A stretch of 64,000 nt of DNA from Vreelandella stevensii S18214 (GCF_000275725.1 NZ_AJTS01000023.1:62001-126000), one strand, 5' to 3'. Shown: positions 28,985 to 38,182, counted from the stretch's first letter. The notes: generated from the sequence alone by a model not told the origin. Numbers and translations are program-made.

Positions 28985-29107
28985 TTAGAAACGGTAGGTA
29001 ATACCACCGCCTGCGGTGACAGGCTCGATGTCCACTTCACCTACACGGCCAGTGCCATTCAGGTTGATGTCGGAGTTGACGTCGGCGTAGCTGACGAAGT
29101 GCGAGGT
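28985..29107 (-). pseudogene. ompW remnant (last ~40 codons)
   Basis: The minus-strand translation ends YADVNSDINLNGTGRVGEVD followed by a beta strand finishing ITYRF with a C-terminal aromatic. This is the last hairpin of an OmpW-family outer-membrane beta-barrel, including the terminal Phe used for barrel insertion. Upstream of about 29107 the reading frame loses all OmpW similarity and runs into an intrinsic terminator of another transcript, so roughly 80 percent of the gene is gone. The native terminator remains downstream. Confidence 0.6.
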
Positions 29108-29124
29108 TTTTCGCGTTAACTGAT

Positions 29125-29147
29125 AAAAAAAGTCCCCCGAAGGGGAC
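29125..29147 (-). terminator. Strong intrinsic terminator with UUCG tetraloop
   Basis: On the minus strand GTCCCC-TTCG-GGGGAC is followed immediately by seven T residues. This is a textbook Rho-independent terminator, yet no complete gene lies upstream of it on that strand. Confidence 0.85.
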
Positions 29148-29273
29148 CCAGGTGGAGCACGCCAGCTCACTCGTTGTACCGTGCGACAGGTCGCATCGGC
29201 ATGACAAAGAAGGGAGAGCTTCGATAATCCGCGGGTCAGGCTAACGGTGAAGACTCTATTCATTTGCCGCTTG
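29125..29273 (-). ncRNA. Candidate orphan small RNA
   Basis: The 340-base stretch 29108-29447 holds no convincing gene. On the minus strand it contains a sigma-54-like promoter (29284-29299) and, about 150 bases on, the strong terminator at 29125-29147. The interval has small self-complementary elements (GCGAC-CT-GTCGC; GAGC...GCTC). A short reading frame in it has no good ribosome-binding site. The transcript and its ends are inferred; it could instead be the leader of a deleted gene. Confidence 0.3.
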
Positions 29274-29283
29274 ACCAATATAT

Positions 29284-29299
29284 AGCGAGCAACGTGCCA
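29284..29299 (-). promoter_or_regulatory. Sigma-54-like promoter in the decayed region
   Basis: On the minus strand the 16-mer TGGCACGTTGCTCGCT matches the -24 element TGGCACG exactly and the -12 element with GC at the right spacing (one mismatch in TTGCT). It sits below an AT-rich tract (about 29300-29345) that could bend for an activator. No activator site was identified. Confidence 0.4.
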
Positions 29300-29447
29300 G
29301 TATTTTATAAAAACATTAAAAACAACACCTTATAAAAATTCCCACCTGTTTATTGTATGATTCTCTGCGCCAGGAGGCGCGGATCGCACCAATGGTGCGC
29401 AGGAACTCAGTTTTATGCTTCATAACGACGCTTGGCCCCAAACGGTA

Positions 29448-29850
29448 TCAGCTGCACACCTGATTGCGCCCACCGCGTTTGGCGCGATAGAGCGCTTCGT
29501 CGGCCAGCACCAGTAACCGCTCCCTGTCACTCTCTGCCACGTCCAGACTGCATACCATGCCGGCCGAGAGCGTACACGCAAACTCCTGCCCGCCCTGCCA
29601 CTTCAAAAATGCCATCAGTTTGAATGGCGTGGGCACACAAGGACTCTTCTCGACAGGTTTGTGTCAGCGCGAGCCCTTGGTGGGACTTGAACCACTGCCG
29701 CTCCTCGTCCACCAGTGAGACGAGCGCGATATCGACCCCAAATAACTGAACGGCAATGCGTGTAAAGCGATCAAAGCGCTCTTCGGGAGGTGTATCCAGT
29801 AGCGCCAAACCATACAGTGCCTGAAGTGGCGCCCGCTCACTCTCTACCAT
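29448..29850 (-). pseudogene. GAF-GGDEF diguanylate cyclase gene collapsed by internal deletion
   Basis: The first part (from ATG 29850, GAGAGG upstream) reads as an N-terminal GAF sensor domain: LDTPPEERFDRFTRIAVQLF ... DIALVSLVDEERQWFKSHQG ... SLCAHAI. Near 29610-29625 similarity switches, with a frame change, to the very end of a GGDEF domain: SAGMVCSLDVAESDRERLLV ... ADEALYRAKRGGRNQV. The rest of the GAF domain and the whole GGDEF catalytic core are missing, so the product cannot make c-di-GMP. Start and ribosome-binding site look intact. Confidence 0.75.
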
Positions 29851-30034
29851 AATCAACCTCTCAATTGGCGTTCACACCTACAGCCCGCCGCGAGCGGAGT
29901 GTTAAACGTCCTTCAATATGGTTAACTCTATGCATTAGAGGCGAGAGCTGTCGTTAGCTGTATAGATATTTTACATTTGACCCCGCTAGCGCACGTTTCC
30001 CCCACTCACTAGGCCTTCAGGCAGTAAAATCATC

Positions 30035-30799
<765 letters not shown>

Positions 30800-30817
30800 C
30801 GACCCGCTCATGCCAAA

Positions 30818-30841
30818 AAAGGCCATCCGACGATGGCCTTT
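30818..30841. terminator. Bidirectional terminator between SDR and butanediol dehydrogenase genes
   Basis: AAAGGCCATC (30818-30827) pairs with GATGGCCTTT (30832-30841), loop CGAC. On the minus strand the stem is followed by a run of T (complement of A 30815-30820), and a shorter T run ends the stem on the plus strand. Confidence 0.85.
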
Positions 30842-30861
30842 GCGGTTGACGAAAGGCGTCC

Positions 30862-31926
30862 CTAGGGCGTGACGATGATTTTCACCTGCGCCTTGTCGCT
30901 CAACAGCGCCTCGAAGCCCTCTTCGACGATGTTGGCCAGAGGAATACGCTGGGTGACCATGTCTTCGGCCCGGAAATAGCCCCGCTGCATCAACGCCATC
31001 ACCGCCGGATAGACATGCCGATAGGCAATGATGCCTTTCATGGTGCGCTCCTTGATGACCAGGTCATTGGGCTGGAAGCTGGCGTCACCCTCCCATATGC
31101 TCACCACCACTACTTCGCCGCCTTCGTGGGTACTGTGCAGCGCCTGGTTGAGCACGGCGGGAATGCCGGTGACTTCGAACGCCACATCGACCCCACCCTC
31201 GCTCAATGCGTGCAGCTTCTCCACGGCGTCTTCTTGCTGTGGGTCGACCACAATGGCTCCCAACGCTTCGGCTTTGGCTTTGCGGGATGGCGCGACTTCT
31301 ATTGCGTAGATCTGCGCAGCCCCGGCGGCCTTGAGGGCCTCGATGGTCATCAAGCCAATCGGCCCTGCACCGAACACCGCAGCACTATCCCCGGCCTTCA
31401 GGCAGCTCTGGCGCACCGCATGCAGCGCCACGGCGGCGGGTTCTACCAGGGCCCCCTGCTCGAAGCTCAGGTCATCCGGCAGTTTGTGCACCATGTGCTC
31501 GCCCATGACGGTGAACTCGGAAAAGCCACCACCGCCACCGGAAAGGCCGTGGAAGCCGAGCAGCGGCGTCAGGTTGTAGCGCTCCATCTGGTAAGCGCCA
31601 TCCTTGTTGGGCGATAGGATCGGCTCGATGGCGACGCGATCCCCCACCTTCACGCGGGTGACTTTTTCACCGACCTCCACCACTTCCCCCGCAAACTCAT
31701 GGCCCATGATGATCGGCGCCTGTTCGCCGCTGATGGGGTGCGGCTTGCCCACCGGGATGAAAATCGGCCCGGCGGCGTACTCATGCAAATCGCTGCCGCA
31801 GATCCCACAGGCGGCTACTTTCACCTTCACCGAGTGAGGGTCGTTAATGGCTGGCACAGGCACCTGCTCCACGCGAAGATCCCTGGCCGCATACCACACC
31901 GCTGCTTGCATATTGGTTTGACTCAT
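30862..31926 (-). CDS. 2,3-butanediol dehydrogenase (zinc-type MDR)
   Basis: 354 residues. Medium-chain dehydrogenase with the catalytic zinc ligands in ACGICGSDLHEY (C40) and GHE (H76, E77), and the NAD loop FGAGPIG. The segment GGGGGFSEFTVM and ALVEPAAVALHAVR closely follow Bacillus BdhA-type (R,R)-butanediol/acetoin dehydrogenases; as in that group the four-cysteine structural zinc lobe is absent. It lies 15 bases downstream of the monooxygenase gene and probably shares its sigma-54 promoter. Confidence 0.9.
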   Translation of the reverse strand: MSQTNMQAAVWYAARDLRVEQVPVPAINDPHSVKVKVAACGICGSDLHEYAAGPIFIPVGKPHPISGEQAPIIMGHEFAGEVVEVGEKVTRVKVGDRVAIEPILSPNKDGAYQMERYNLTPLLGFHGLSGGGGGFSEFTVMGEHMVHKLPDDLSFEQGALVEPAAVALHAVRQSCLKAGDSAAVFGAGPIGLMTIEALKAAGAAQIYAIEVAPSRKAKAEALGAIVVDPQQEDAVEKLHALSEGGVDVAFEVTGIPAVLNQALHSTHEGGEVVVVSIWEGDASFQPNDLVIKERTMKGIIAYRHVYPAVMALMQRGYFRAEDMVTQRIPLANIVEEGFEALLSDKAQVKIIVTP

Positions 31927-31941
31927 GACTAGCCCTTCCTA

Positions 31942-33756
31942 TCAAGACACATGATGTACCGGCTGAAGCCCGTACACGGGGGTTTCCAGGCCTTCCATAC
32001 GCGCTTTCAACTGCAGCGCCAGGTAGTGCGAGTAGTGCCGGGACTGATGCAGGTTGCCACCGTGGAACCACAACGCCTCTTGCTGAGTGGGCTTCCACAT
32101 GTTGCGCAGCTCGCCTTCCCAGGGCCCGGGGTCCTTGGTGGTGTCGGAGCCCAGCCCCCAGCACTTGCCCACCTTGTCTGCCACCTCCTGGGAGATGAGC
32201 CGTGCAGCCCAGCCATTCATCGAGCCATAGCCCGTGGCGTATACGATGAGGTCCGCCGGCAGTTCGCTGCCATCGGTCAAGGTAATGGAGCGAGGATTGA
32301 TGCGCTCGATGCCGACGCCGCTGCGTAGTTTGATATCGCCATTGGCAACCAGATCACAGGCCCCCACATCGATGTAGTAGCCCGAGCCACGACGCAGGTA
32401 CTTCAGGAACAGGCCTGAGTCGTCGTCACCGAAATCGAGCAGAAAGCCTGCGTCTTCCAGCTTCTGATAAAACGCCGCATCACGCTGCTTGATGGCGGCG
32501 AAGGCTGGCCGCTGGAAATCGGGCAGCACCTTGTAGGGAATCGACGCAAACAGCAGGTCAGCCTTGTCATGGGTCAGGCCACCCGCCACCGCATTTTCCG
32601 AATAGAGCGGCCCCAGCACCTCTTCCATCAACGAGTCCGACTTGACGATATGCGTCGAAGAGCGCTGAAGCATAGTGACATCGGCATCGTGCTCCCAGAG
32701 AGCCGCCGCAATGTCGTGGGCCGAGTTGTTCGACCCCACGATCACGCACTTTTTACCGGCGTAGGCGTCTGGCCCCGGATGCTGGCTGGAGTGCTGTTGC
32801 TCGCCTTCGAAATACTCCGCGCCCGGAAATTTGGGGATGTTAGGCATGCCCGACATGCCGGTGGCCATCACCAGCTGTTTCGGACGTAGCGTGATCTGCT
32901 CACCGTTGCGCTTGACGTTCACCACCCACTCGCCTGCAGCTTCATCGAAGCGTGCATTATCGCAGGTGGTGGAACTCCAATAGTTGAGCTCCATCACTTT
33001 TGTGTACATTTCCAGCCAGTCGCCCACTTTGTCTTTCGGGGCAAACACCGGCCAGTTGTCGGGAAACGGAATATAGGGCAGGTGGTCGTACCACACCGGG
33101 TCATGCAGGCAGAGGGATTTATAGCGCTTGCGCCAGGAGTCCCCCGCGCGTTCGTTACGCTCGATGATGAGGGTAGGCACGCCCATCTGCTTTAGCCGCG
33201 CCCCCAGGCCAATGCCGCCTTGTCCTCCTCCGATGATCACGCAGTAGGGCTGGCGCGTGTAACCCAGCTCAGCCTCTTCACGCTCGCGGGCTTCCAGCCA
33301 GGTTTCGCGCTGTTTGTTGGCGCCATGCTCGGCCCCTTTGGGGCGGTGGTGGTTACGCGGTTCGGGAAAATCATCCAGCGCCTGCAGGGTGGTGAGCAGC
33401 GTCCAACACTTGCCGTTCTTCAACCGCAGGTAGCCTTTGCCGCTGGCAATGGCCGTTTTAAACGTGAACCACCCCTCCACGGTATCGCCGTTCTCACTGG
33501 CGTCGCCGTCTATCTGCCACTGGCCAGGCCGGGTATTCGCCAGGGTGGCCTCGAGCATCGCCTGAATCTCCTGTTTGCCTTCGCAGGTTTTGAGATTCCA
33601 GGTAAAGGATAAAAAGTCGCGCCAATAGCACTCGTCGTTGAACAGCGTTAATACGCGCTGAATATCCTGCGCCTGCAGCGCGTCATCCAGGGCTTGCAAC
33701 CATGCCTGCACGGAAATGGTGGCGTTAGAGGGTGTACTTGCCTCGGTGTGAGTCAT
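31942..33756 (-). CDS. FMO-type flavin monooxygenase with N-terminal NTF2-like domain
   Basis: 604 residues. An N-terminal SnoaL/NTF2-like domain (about 15-125) precedes a two-dinucleotide-domain flavoprotein: FAD motif GGGQGGIGLG (176-185), the FMO/BVMO fingerprint FEGEQQHSSQH (F-x-G-x3-H-x3-H, ending His instead of Tyr/Trp) and the NADPH motif VGSNNSAHD. It likely oxygenates a small ketone or a soft nucleophile; coupling to butanediol dehydrogenase suggests an acetoin-related substrate, which is inference. ATG 33756 (GGAGTA upstream) is chosen over a longer in-frame reading. Confidence 0.87.
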   Translation of the reverse strand: MTHTEASTPSNATISVQAWLQALDDALQAQDIQRVLTLFNDECYWRDFLSFTWNLKTCEGKQEIQAMLEATLANTRPGQWQIDGDASENGDTVEGWFTFKTAIASGKGYLRLKNGKCWTLLTTLQALDDFPEPRNHHRPKGAEHGANKQRETWLEAREREEAELGYTRQPYCVIIGGGQGGIGLGARLKQMGVPTLIIERNERAGDSWRKRYKSLCLHDPVWYDHLPYIPFPDNWPVFAPKDKVGDWLEMYTKVMELNYWSSTTCDNARFDEAAGEWVVNVKRNGEQITLRPKQLVMATGMSGMPNIPKFPGAEYFEGEQQHSSQHPGPDAYAGKKCVIVGSNNSAHDIAAALWEHDADVTMLQRSSTHIVKSDSLMEEVLGPLYSENAVAGGLTHDKADLLFASIPYKVLPDFQRPAFAAIKQRDAAFYQKLEDAGFLLDFGDDDSGLFLKYLRRGSGYYIDVGACDLVANGDIKLRSGVGIERINPRSITLTDGSELPADLIVYATGYGSMNGWAARLISQEVADKVGKCWGLGSDTTKDPGPWEGELRNMWKPTQQEALWFHGGNLHQSRHYSHYLALQLKARMEGLETPVYGLQPVHHVS

Positions 33757-33813
33757 CGCGGGTACTCCAGGGTCGTTGTTATTGTTGAGCTGTCGATAAG
33801 ACACCCAACCCTA

Positions 33814-33829
33814 AGCACCCGCCGTGCCA
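33814..33829 (-). promoter_or_regulatory. Sigma-54 (-24/-12) promoter of the monooxygenase-butanediol dehydrogenase operon
   Basis: On the minus strand TGGCACGGCGGGTGCT matches the sigma-54 consensus (TGGCACG-N4-TTGCW) with the invariant GG and GC at exact spacing; the expected start site is about 47 bases before the ATG at 33756. The divergent neighbour encodes a sigma-54 activator, which strongly supports the call. Confidence 0.8.
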
Positions 33830-33940
33830 AACGCTCAAAACCGGAAATAAATGACTGAAAAACATCATCAATCAAGCATGTTCGAAGCGCTATCAAACCG
33901 TGCCAACCGCGTACAGCTGTCACGCCTTGTGTACGCGCCA

Positions 33941-33956
33941 CGTTACAGGTGTAACG
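33941..33956. promoter_or_regulatory. Palindromic upstream activator site for the AcoR-like regulator
   Basis: CGTTACAGGTGTAACG is a perfect palindrome with a two-base centre, about 125 bases upstream of the -12 element, a normal distance for a sigma-54 enhancer. A degenerate second copy (CGTACAGCTGTCACG, near 33909-33923) lies closer to the promoter. Binding by the AcoR-like protein is inferred from position. Confidence 0.6.
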
Positions 33957-34044
33957 CGCGACTAACGGCGTAATACGCCCTCGTTGACACCCACCACAAA
34001 GCGCATAGGCTGGAGACACAACAAGAATTTTGTGTGGATACGCC

Positions 34045-36018
34045 ATGCCAACGCCATCACTGCCACCGACTCGCCTGGCCCCGATGCAGCGCCAGCACAT
34101 CGAACACATCTTTCAGCTCGGCGAAGGGCTGGATGTGCCCCAGCTACCGGCGCAGGCCACTATCCGCCGCTCCTGGCTGCGCTGCTTGAACGAGTATCGG
34201 CTCGACCCCACGCAGCCCCGCCCTGCCCGAGTGGTGCCCCAGCAAACACTGCTCGAGCATCGCGAATCCGTCGATGAACTGCTGCACGTTGCCCGAGCCG
34301 GGGTCGACCAGCTCTACGGACAAATCGCCCAGCTCGGCTACGTGCTGCTGCTCACCGACCACCGGGGCATTACCGTCGAGTTTCGCGGCAACCCAAGCCA
34401 AGACCAGCAGCTACGCAAGGCGGGCCTCTATTTGGGTGCCGACTGGGACGAGCGCTTCGCGGGCACCTGTGCGGTGGGCACCTGCCTGCACGACCGCCAG
34501 GCGATCATTTGCCACCGCCAGGAGCACTTCGACGCCACGCATATTTCACTCACCTGCACCGCTGCCCCCATCGCCGACCCGCAGGGCAACGTCATGGCCG
34601 TGCTGGACATTTCAGCGCTCCACTCCCCGGCCCAGCACGAAAGCCAGAACTTCAGCCTCTCGCTGGTCACGCTTTACGCCCGCATGATCGAAGATGCCTA
34701 CTTCTTGCAGCGCTACCGCGACTGTCTGATGGTGCGCCTGGATACCTCGCGAGAGTTCGTGCATGTCAACGGGCGCGGTCTCATCGCCATGGAAGAGAAC
34801 GGCCAAGTGATTGCCGCCAACGCCGTGGGCCGCGAGCTGATCAGTGCGCACCAGCGCCGCTGGCCGCCCTGGTCAAGCCATCACGCCCCCATGCTGGGTG
34901 AACTGTTCGAGTGCGACATGGCCGACGTACTGAGCATCAATGGCGCCAGCGACGACCAACTGCGAGCGTTTCGTGCCCGGGCCAGCAATACCATCTATTT
35001 TCTCAGCCTGCTGGAGCCAAAACGGCCCCGCCGAGAGGCAGCAGAGCGTTCCCAGACTCCCTTGGCCGCGCCGTTGGCACGGCTGGGTGGCGACGACCCC
35101 GCCATGCGCAAAGTCCAGAAGCTTGCCGATAGGTTGCGCAATGAGGTCAGCGTCAACGTGTTGATCACCGGCGAAACAGGCACCGGCAAGGAAGTCGTGG
35201 CGAGAGCCCTGCACGACAGCGGCCACCGGGCCAACGGCCCCTTCGTGGCGGTGAACTGTGCGGCCATTCCCGAAGCTCTGATCGAAAGCGAGCTGTTTGG
35301 CTACGAACCCGGCGCCTTTACCGGTGGCCGGGCCAAAGGCATGCGCGGGCTGATCCCCCAGGCCCATGGCGGCACGCTGTTTCTGGATGAGATCGGCGAC
35401 ATGCCGCTGGCGCTGCAAACCCGCCTGCTGCGCGTACTGGCCGAGCGCGAAGTGATGCCGCTGGGGGCGAACAAACCCGAAAAAGTCGATATTCGGGTCA
35501 TTTCCGCCACCCACCGCCATATCGACGCCATGATTGCCCAGGGTGAGTTCCGCGAAGACCTTTATTACCGCCTGAACGGCGCCCAGCTCAGTCTGCCTGC
35601 CCTGCGTGAGCGAGCCGACCGGCTCTTCGTGATTCGTCAGGTGTTCGATGAGGTCGTCAACGAGCGCCAAGGCGCGCACACGCCCCGCCTGAGAGCCGAT
35701 GCGATCAGCGCCCTGCTGGCCTACACCTGGCCTGGTAATATCCGCCAACTAAAAAATGCACTGGCGTTTGCCCTGGCCACTGCCGAAAGCGACGAGATTA
35801 CCGTGCATGACCTGCCGGAGCAGTGTCTGGGCGCACGCATCACCCGCCCTCGTCTCGACCAGACCCAGCAGGCCAGCCCACAGCACCACCCGCTGGCCGA
35901 ACTGCTCCACCAGCACCAGTGGAATGTCAGCGCCGTGGCTCGCCATCTGGACGTGTCACGCCCTACCGTGTACCGCCAGATGCATCGTCTTGGGCTGGTA
36001 CCGCCCAACAAGACCTGA
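34045..36018 (+). CDS. acoR: AcoR-like sigma-54-dependent activator
   Basis: 657 residues. N-terminal GAF-type sensor region (about 75-215), central AAA+ sigma-54 activation domain (about 345-575) with Walker A GETGTGKE (376-383), Walker B LFLDE (445-449) and arginine-finger segment WPGNIRQLK, and a C-terminal Fis-type HTH (about 625-650). The sigma-54 contact loop reads GAFTGG (423-428) instead of GAFTGA. The overall layout matches activators of acetoin catabolism. I prefer ATG 34045 to the upstream TTG. It is divergent from the sigma-54-driven monooxygenase-dehydrogenase operon, its likely target. Confidence 0.88.
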   Translation: MPTPSLPPTRLAPMQRQHIEHIFQLGEGLDVPQLPAQATIRRSWLRCLNEYRLDPTQPRPARVVPQQTLLEHRESVDELLHVARAGVDQLYGQIAQLGYVLLLTDHRGITVEFRGNPSQDQQLRKAGLYLGADWDERFAGTCAVGTCLHDRQAIICHRQEHFDATHISLTCTAAPIADPQGNVMAVLDISALHSPAQHESQNFSLSLVTLYARMIEDAYFLQRYRDCLMVRLDTSREFVHVNGRGLIAMEENGQVIAANAVGRELISAHQRRWPPWSSHHAPMLGELFECDMADVLSINGASDDQLRAFRARASNTIYFLSLLEPKRPRREAAERSQTPLAAPLARLGGDDPAMRKVQKLADRLRNEVSVNVLITGETGTGKEVVARALHDSGHRANGPFVAVNCAAIPEALIESELFGYEPGAFTGGRAKGMRGLIPQAHGGTLFLDEIGDMPLALQTRLLRVLAEREVMPLGANKPEKVDIRVISATHRHIDAMIAQGEFREDLYYRLNGAQLSLPALRERADRLFVIRQVFDEVVNERQGAHTPRLRADAISALLAYTWPGNIRQLKNALAFALATAESDEITVHDLPEQCLGARITRPRLDQTQQASPQHHPLAELLHQHQWNVSAVARHLDVSRPTVYRQMHRLGLVPPNKT

Positions 36019-36100
36019 GCCATGGGCGCTTGGCCGGAAGGGTCAGCCTCACGTACACTTGTTTGAATCTGATCACGCTTTCGACAAGCCGAGGCCCAGC

Positions 36101-36955
36101 ATGGCGTTTGACTCTACCTCTTCGTATATCGCAACCGATGCACTCAAGCAGGCAGTGAATGCCGCCGTGGTACTCCAGCGCCCGCTGCTCATCAAGGGTG
36201 AGCCGGGCACCGGCAAGACGCTGCTGGCCGAAGAGCTGGCGGCTTCGCTGGGCACTCGGCTGATCACCTGGCATATCAAGTCCAGCACCAAAGCAGCCCA
36301 GGGGCTCTACGAATACGATGCGGTGAGCCGCCTGCGCGACTCGCAGCTGGGCGTGGAAGGCGTCGAGAACGTCGGCAACTACATCAAGCCCGGCAAGCTC
36401 TGGGAAGCCTTCACCGCCGGTGAGCGTGTCGTGCTGTTGATCGACGAAATCGACAAGGCGGACATCGAATTCCCCAACGACCTGCTCCAGGAGCTGGATC
36501 GTATGGAGTTTCACGTTTATGAAACCGGCGAGACCATCCGTGCCGAGCAGCGCCCGATCATCGTCATCACGTCCAATAACGAAAAAGAGCTGCCGGACGC
36601 CTTCCTGCGCCGCTGCTTCTTCCACTACATCGAGTTCCCCGACCGCGAGACCATGCAGGCCATCGTCGACGTTCACTTTCCCGACATTGCCCCCAAGCTC
36701 GCCAGCGAGGCGCTGGAGGTCTTTTTCGACCTGCGCAGCGCTCCAGGGCTGAAGAAGAAACCTTCCACTTCCGAGCTGGTCGATTGGCTCAAGCTGTTGA
36801 TGGCCGACGAGCTGGCCCAGGAAGCGCTGTATCATCGCGACCCCGCCAAGGCGCTACCGCCCATGGCCGGCGCGCTGGTCAAGAACGAGCAGGACACCCA
36901 CCTGCTGGAACGCCTGGCGTTCATGATGCGTCGCCAGAAGAACAGCGGGCGCTAA
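36101..36955 (+). CDS. MoxR-family AAA+ ATPase
   Basis: 284 residues. Walker A GEPGTGKT (33-40), Walker B VLLIDEIDK (110-118), sensor ITSNNEKELPDAFLRRCFF. MoxR ATPases act as chaperones that mature metalloenzymes or complexes with a partner VWA protein, which is encoded three bases downstream. The start is ATG 36101; the same frame is open upstream through the acoR end but without meaning. Gap from acoR is 82 bases on the same strand, so it may be co-transcribed with the regulator. Confidence 0.9.
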   Translation: MAFDSTSSYIATDALKQAVNAAVVLQRPLLIKGEPGTGKTLLAEELAASLGTRLITWHIKSSTKAAQGLYEYDAVSRLRDSQLGVEGVENVGNYIKPGKLWEAFTAGERVVLLIDEIDKADIEFPNDLLQELDRMEFHVYETGETIRAEQRPIIVITSNNEKELPDAFLRRCFFHYIEFPDRETMQAIVDVHFPDIAPKLASEALEVFFDLRSAPGLKKKPSTSELVDWLKLLMADELAQEALYHRDPAKALPPMAGALVKNEQDTHLLERLAFMMRRQKNSGR

Positions 36956-36958
36956 GCC

Positions 36959-38137
36959 ATGTTCATCGGCTTGTTCGAGACCCTGAAACGCGCAGGCGTA
37001 CCCGTTTCACTGCGGGAGCTTTTAGACCTTCACGCGGTGGTGGAGCGCAGCGTGGTGTTTGCCGATATGGAGGCGTTCTATCAGGTCGCGCGCACGGTCA
37101 TGGTGAAGGATGAGCGCCACTTCGACCGCTTCGATCGCGCTTTTGCCGCCTGGTTCAAGGGCATCGAGGACATGGACGCCGCCATCGAAGCGCTGATTCC
37201 CGACGAGTGGCTGCGCCGCGAATTCGAGAAACAGCTCACCGATGAAGAGAAAGCCAGGATCGAGTCGCTGGGCGGGTTGGAAGAGCTCATCGAGACCTTC
37301 AAGAAGCGCCTGGAAGAGCAGAAAGAGCGCCACGCGGGTGGCAACAAGTGGATTGGCACCGGCGGCACCAGCCCCTTTGGGGCCTACGGCTACAACCCGG
37401 AAGGCATTCGAATTGGGCAAGACGGCTCCCGCCACCGCCGCGCCACCAAAGTGTGGGACGAGCGACGCTTTCGCGATTACGACGACTCTCTGGAGCTGGG
37501 CACCCGCAACATCAAAATGGCCCTGCGACGGCTGCGCAAGTTCGCCCGCCAGGGCGCCAGGGACGAGTTCGATGTGGACGGTACCATTCGCGAGACCGCC
37601 CGCGATGCCGGGCTGCTCAATATCCAGATGCGCCCGGAGCGCCACAATGCGGTCAAGGTGCTGCTGTTTCTGGACGTGGGCGGCTCCATGGACGACCACA
37701 TCCGGGTATGCGAAGAGCTCTTTTCTGCGGCGCGCTCCGAGTTCAAGCACCTGGAGCACTACTACTTCCATAACTGCCTCTACGAAGGCGTCTGGAAAAA
37801 CAACCTGCGCCGTGGCAACGAGCGTATCCCTACCATGGACGTACTGCACACCTACGGCGCGGACTACCAGGTGGTCATCGTCGGCGACGCCGCCATGTCG
37901 CCTTACGAGGTCACCCACCGTGGCGGTAGCGTGGAGCACTTCAACGACGAAGCGGGCGGAGTGTGGCTCAAACGGCTGGCCGATAAATTCCCCCGGTTGG
38001 CGTGGCTGAACCCCATGCCACCCCGCGCCTGGGAGTACACCTACTCGACCACCCTGATCCGCGAGCTGATCGACGACCGCATGTACCCCATGACCCTGGA
38101 GGGGCTGGAAAACGCCATGCGTGACCTGGCCAAGTAG
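36959..38137 (+). CDS. VWA-domain protein, MoxR partner (CoxE/YehP-like)
   Basis: 392 residues. An N-terminal helical region with a charged coiled-coil-like stretch (about 85-125) and a Gly-rich linker is followed by a von Willebrand A domain carrying a MIDAS motif D239-V-G-G-S243 and downstream GDAAMSPYEV. Such proteins pair with MoxR ATPases for metal-dependent maturation or remodelling. It starts three bases after moxR. No dehydrogenase maturation target lies immediately next to it, so the client is unknown. Confidence 0.87.
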   Translation: MFIGLFETLKRAGVPVSLRELLDLHAVVERSVVFADMEAFYQVARTVMVKDERHFDRFDRAFAAWFKGIEDMDAAIEALIPDEWLRREFEKQLTDEEKARIESLGGLEELIETFKKRLEEQKERHAGGNKWIGTGGTSPFGAYGYNPEGIRIGQDGSRHRRATKVWDERRFRDYDDSLELGTRNIKMALRRLRKFARQGARDEFDVDGTIRETARDAGLLNIQMRPERHNAVKVLLFLDVGGSMDDHIRVCEELFSAARSEFKHLEHYYFHNCLYEGVWKNNLRRGNERIPTMDVLHTYGADYQVVIVGDAAMSPYEVTHRGGSVEHFNDEAGGVWLKRLADKFPRLAWLNPMPPRAWEYTYSTTLIRELIDDRMYPMTLEGLENAMRDLAK

Positions 38138-38182
38138 CGGACGTCTATTCACCACGACTGTTCACCACAACTGCAGCGCACA

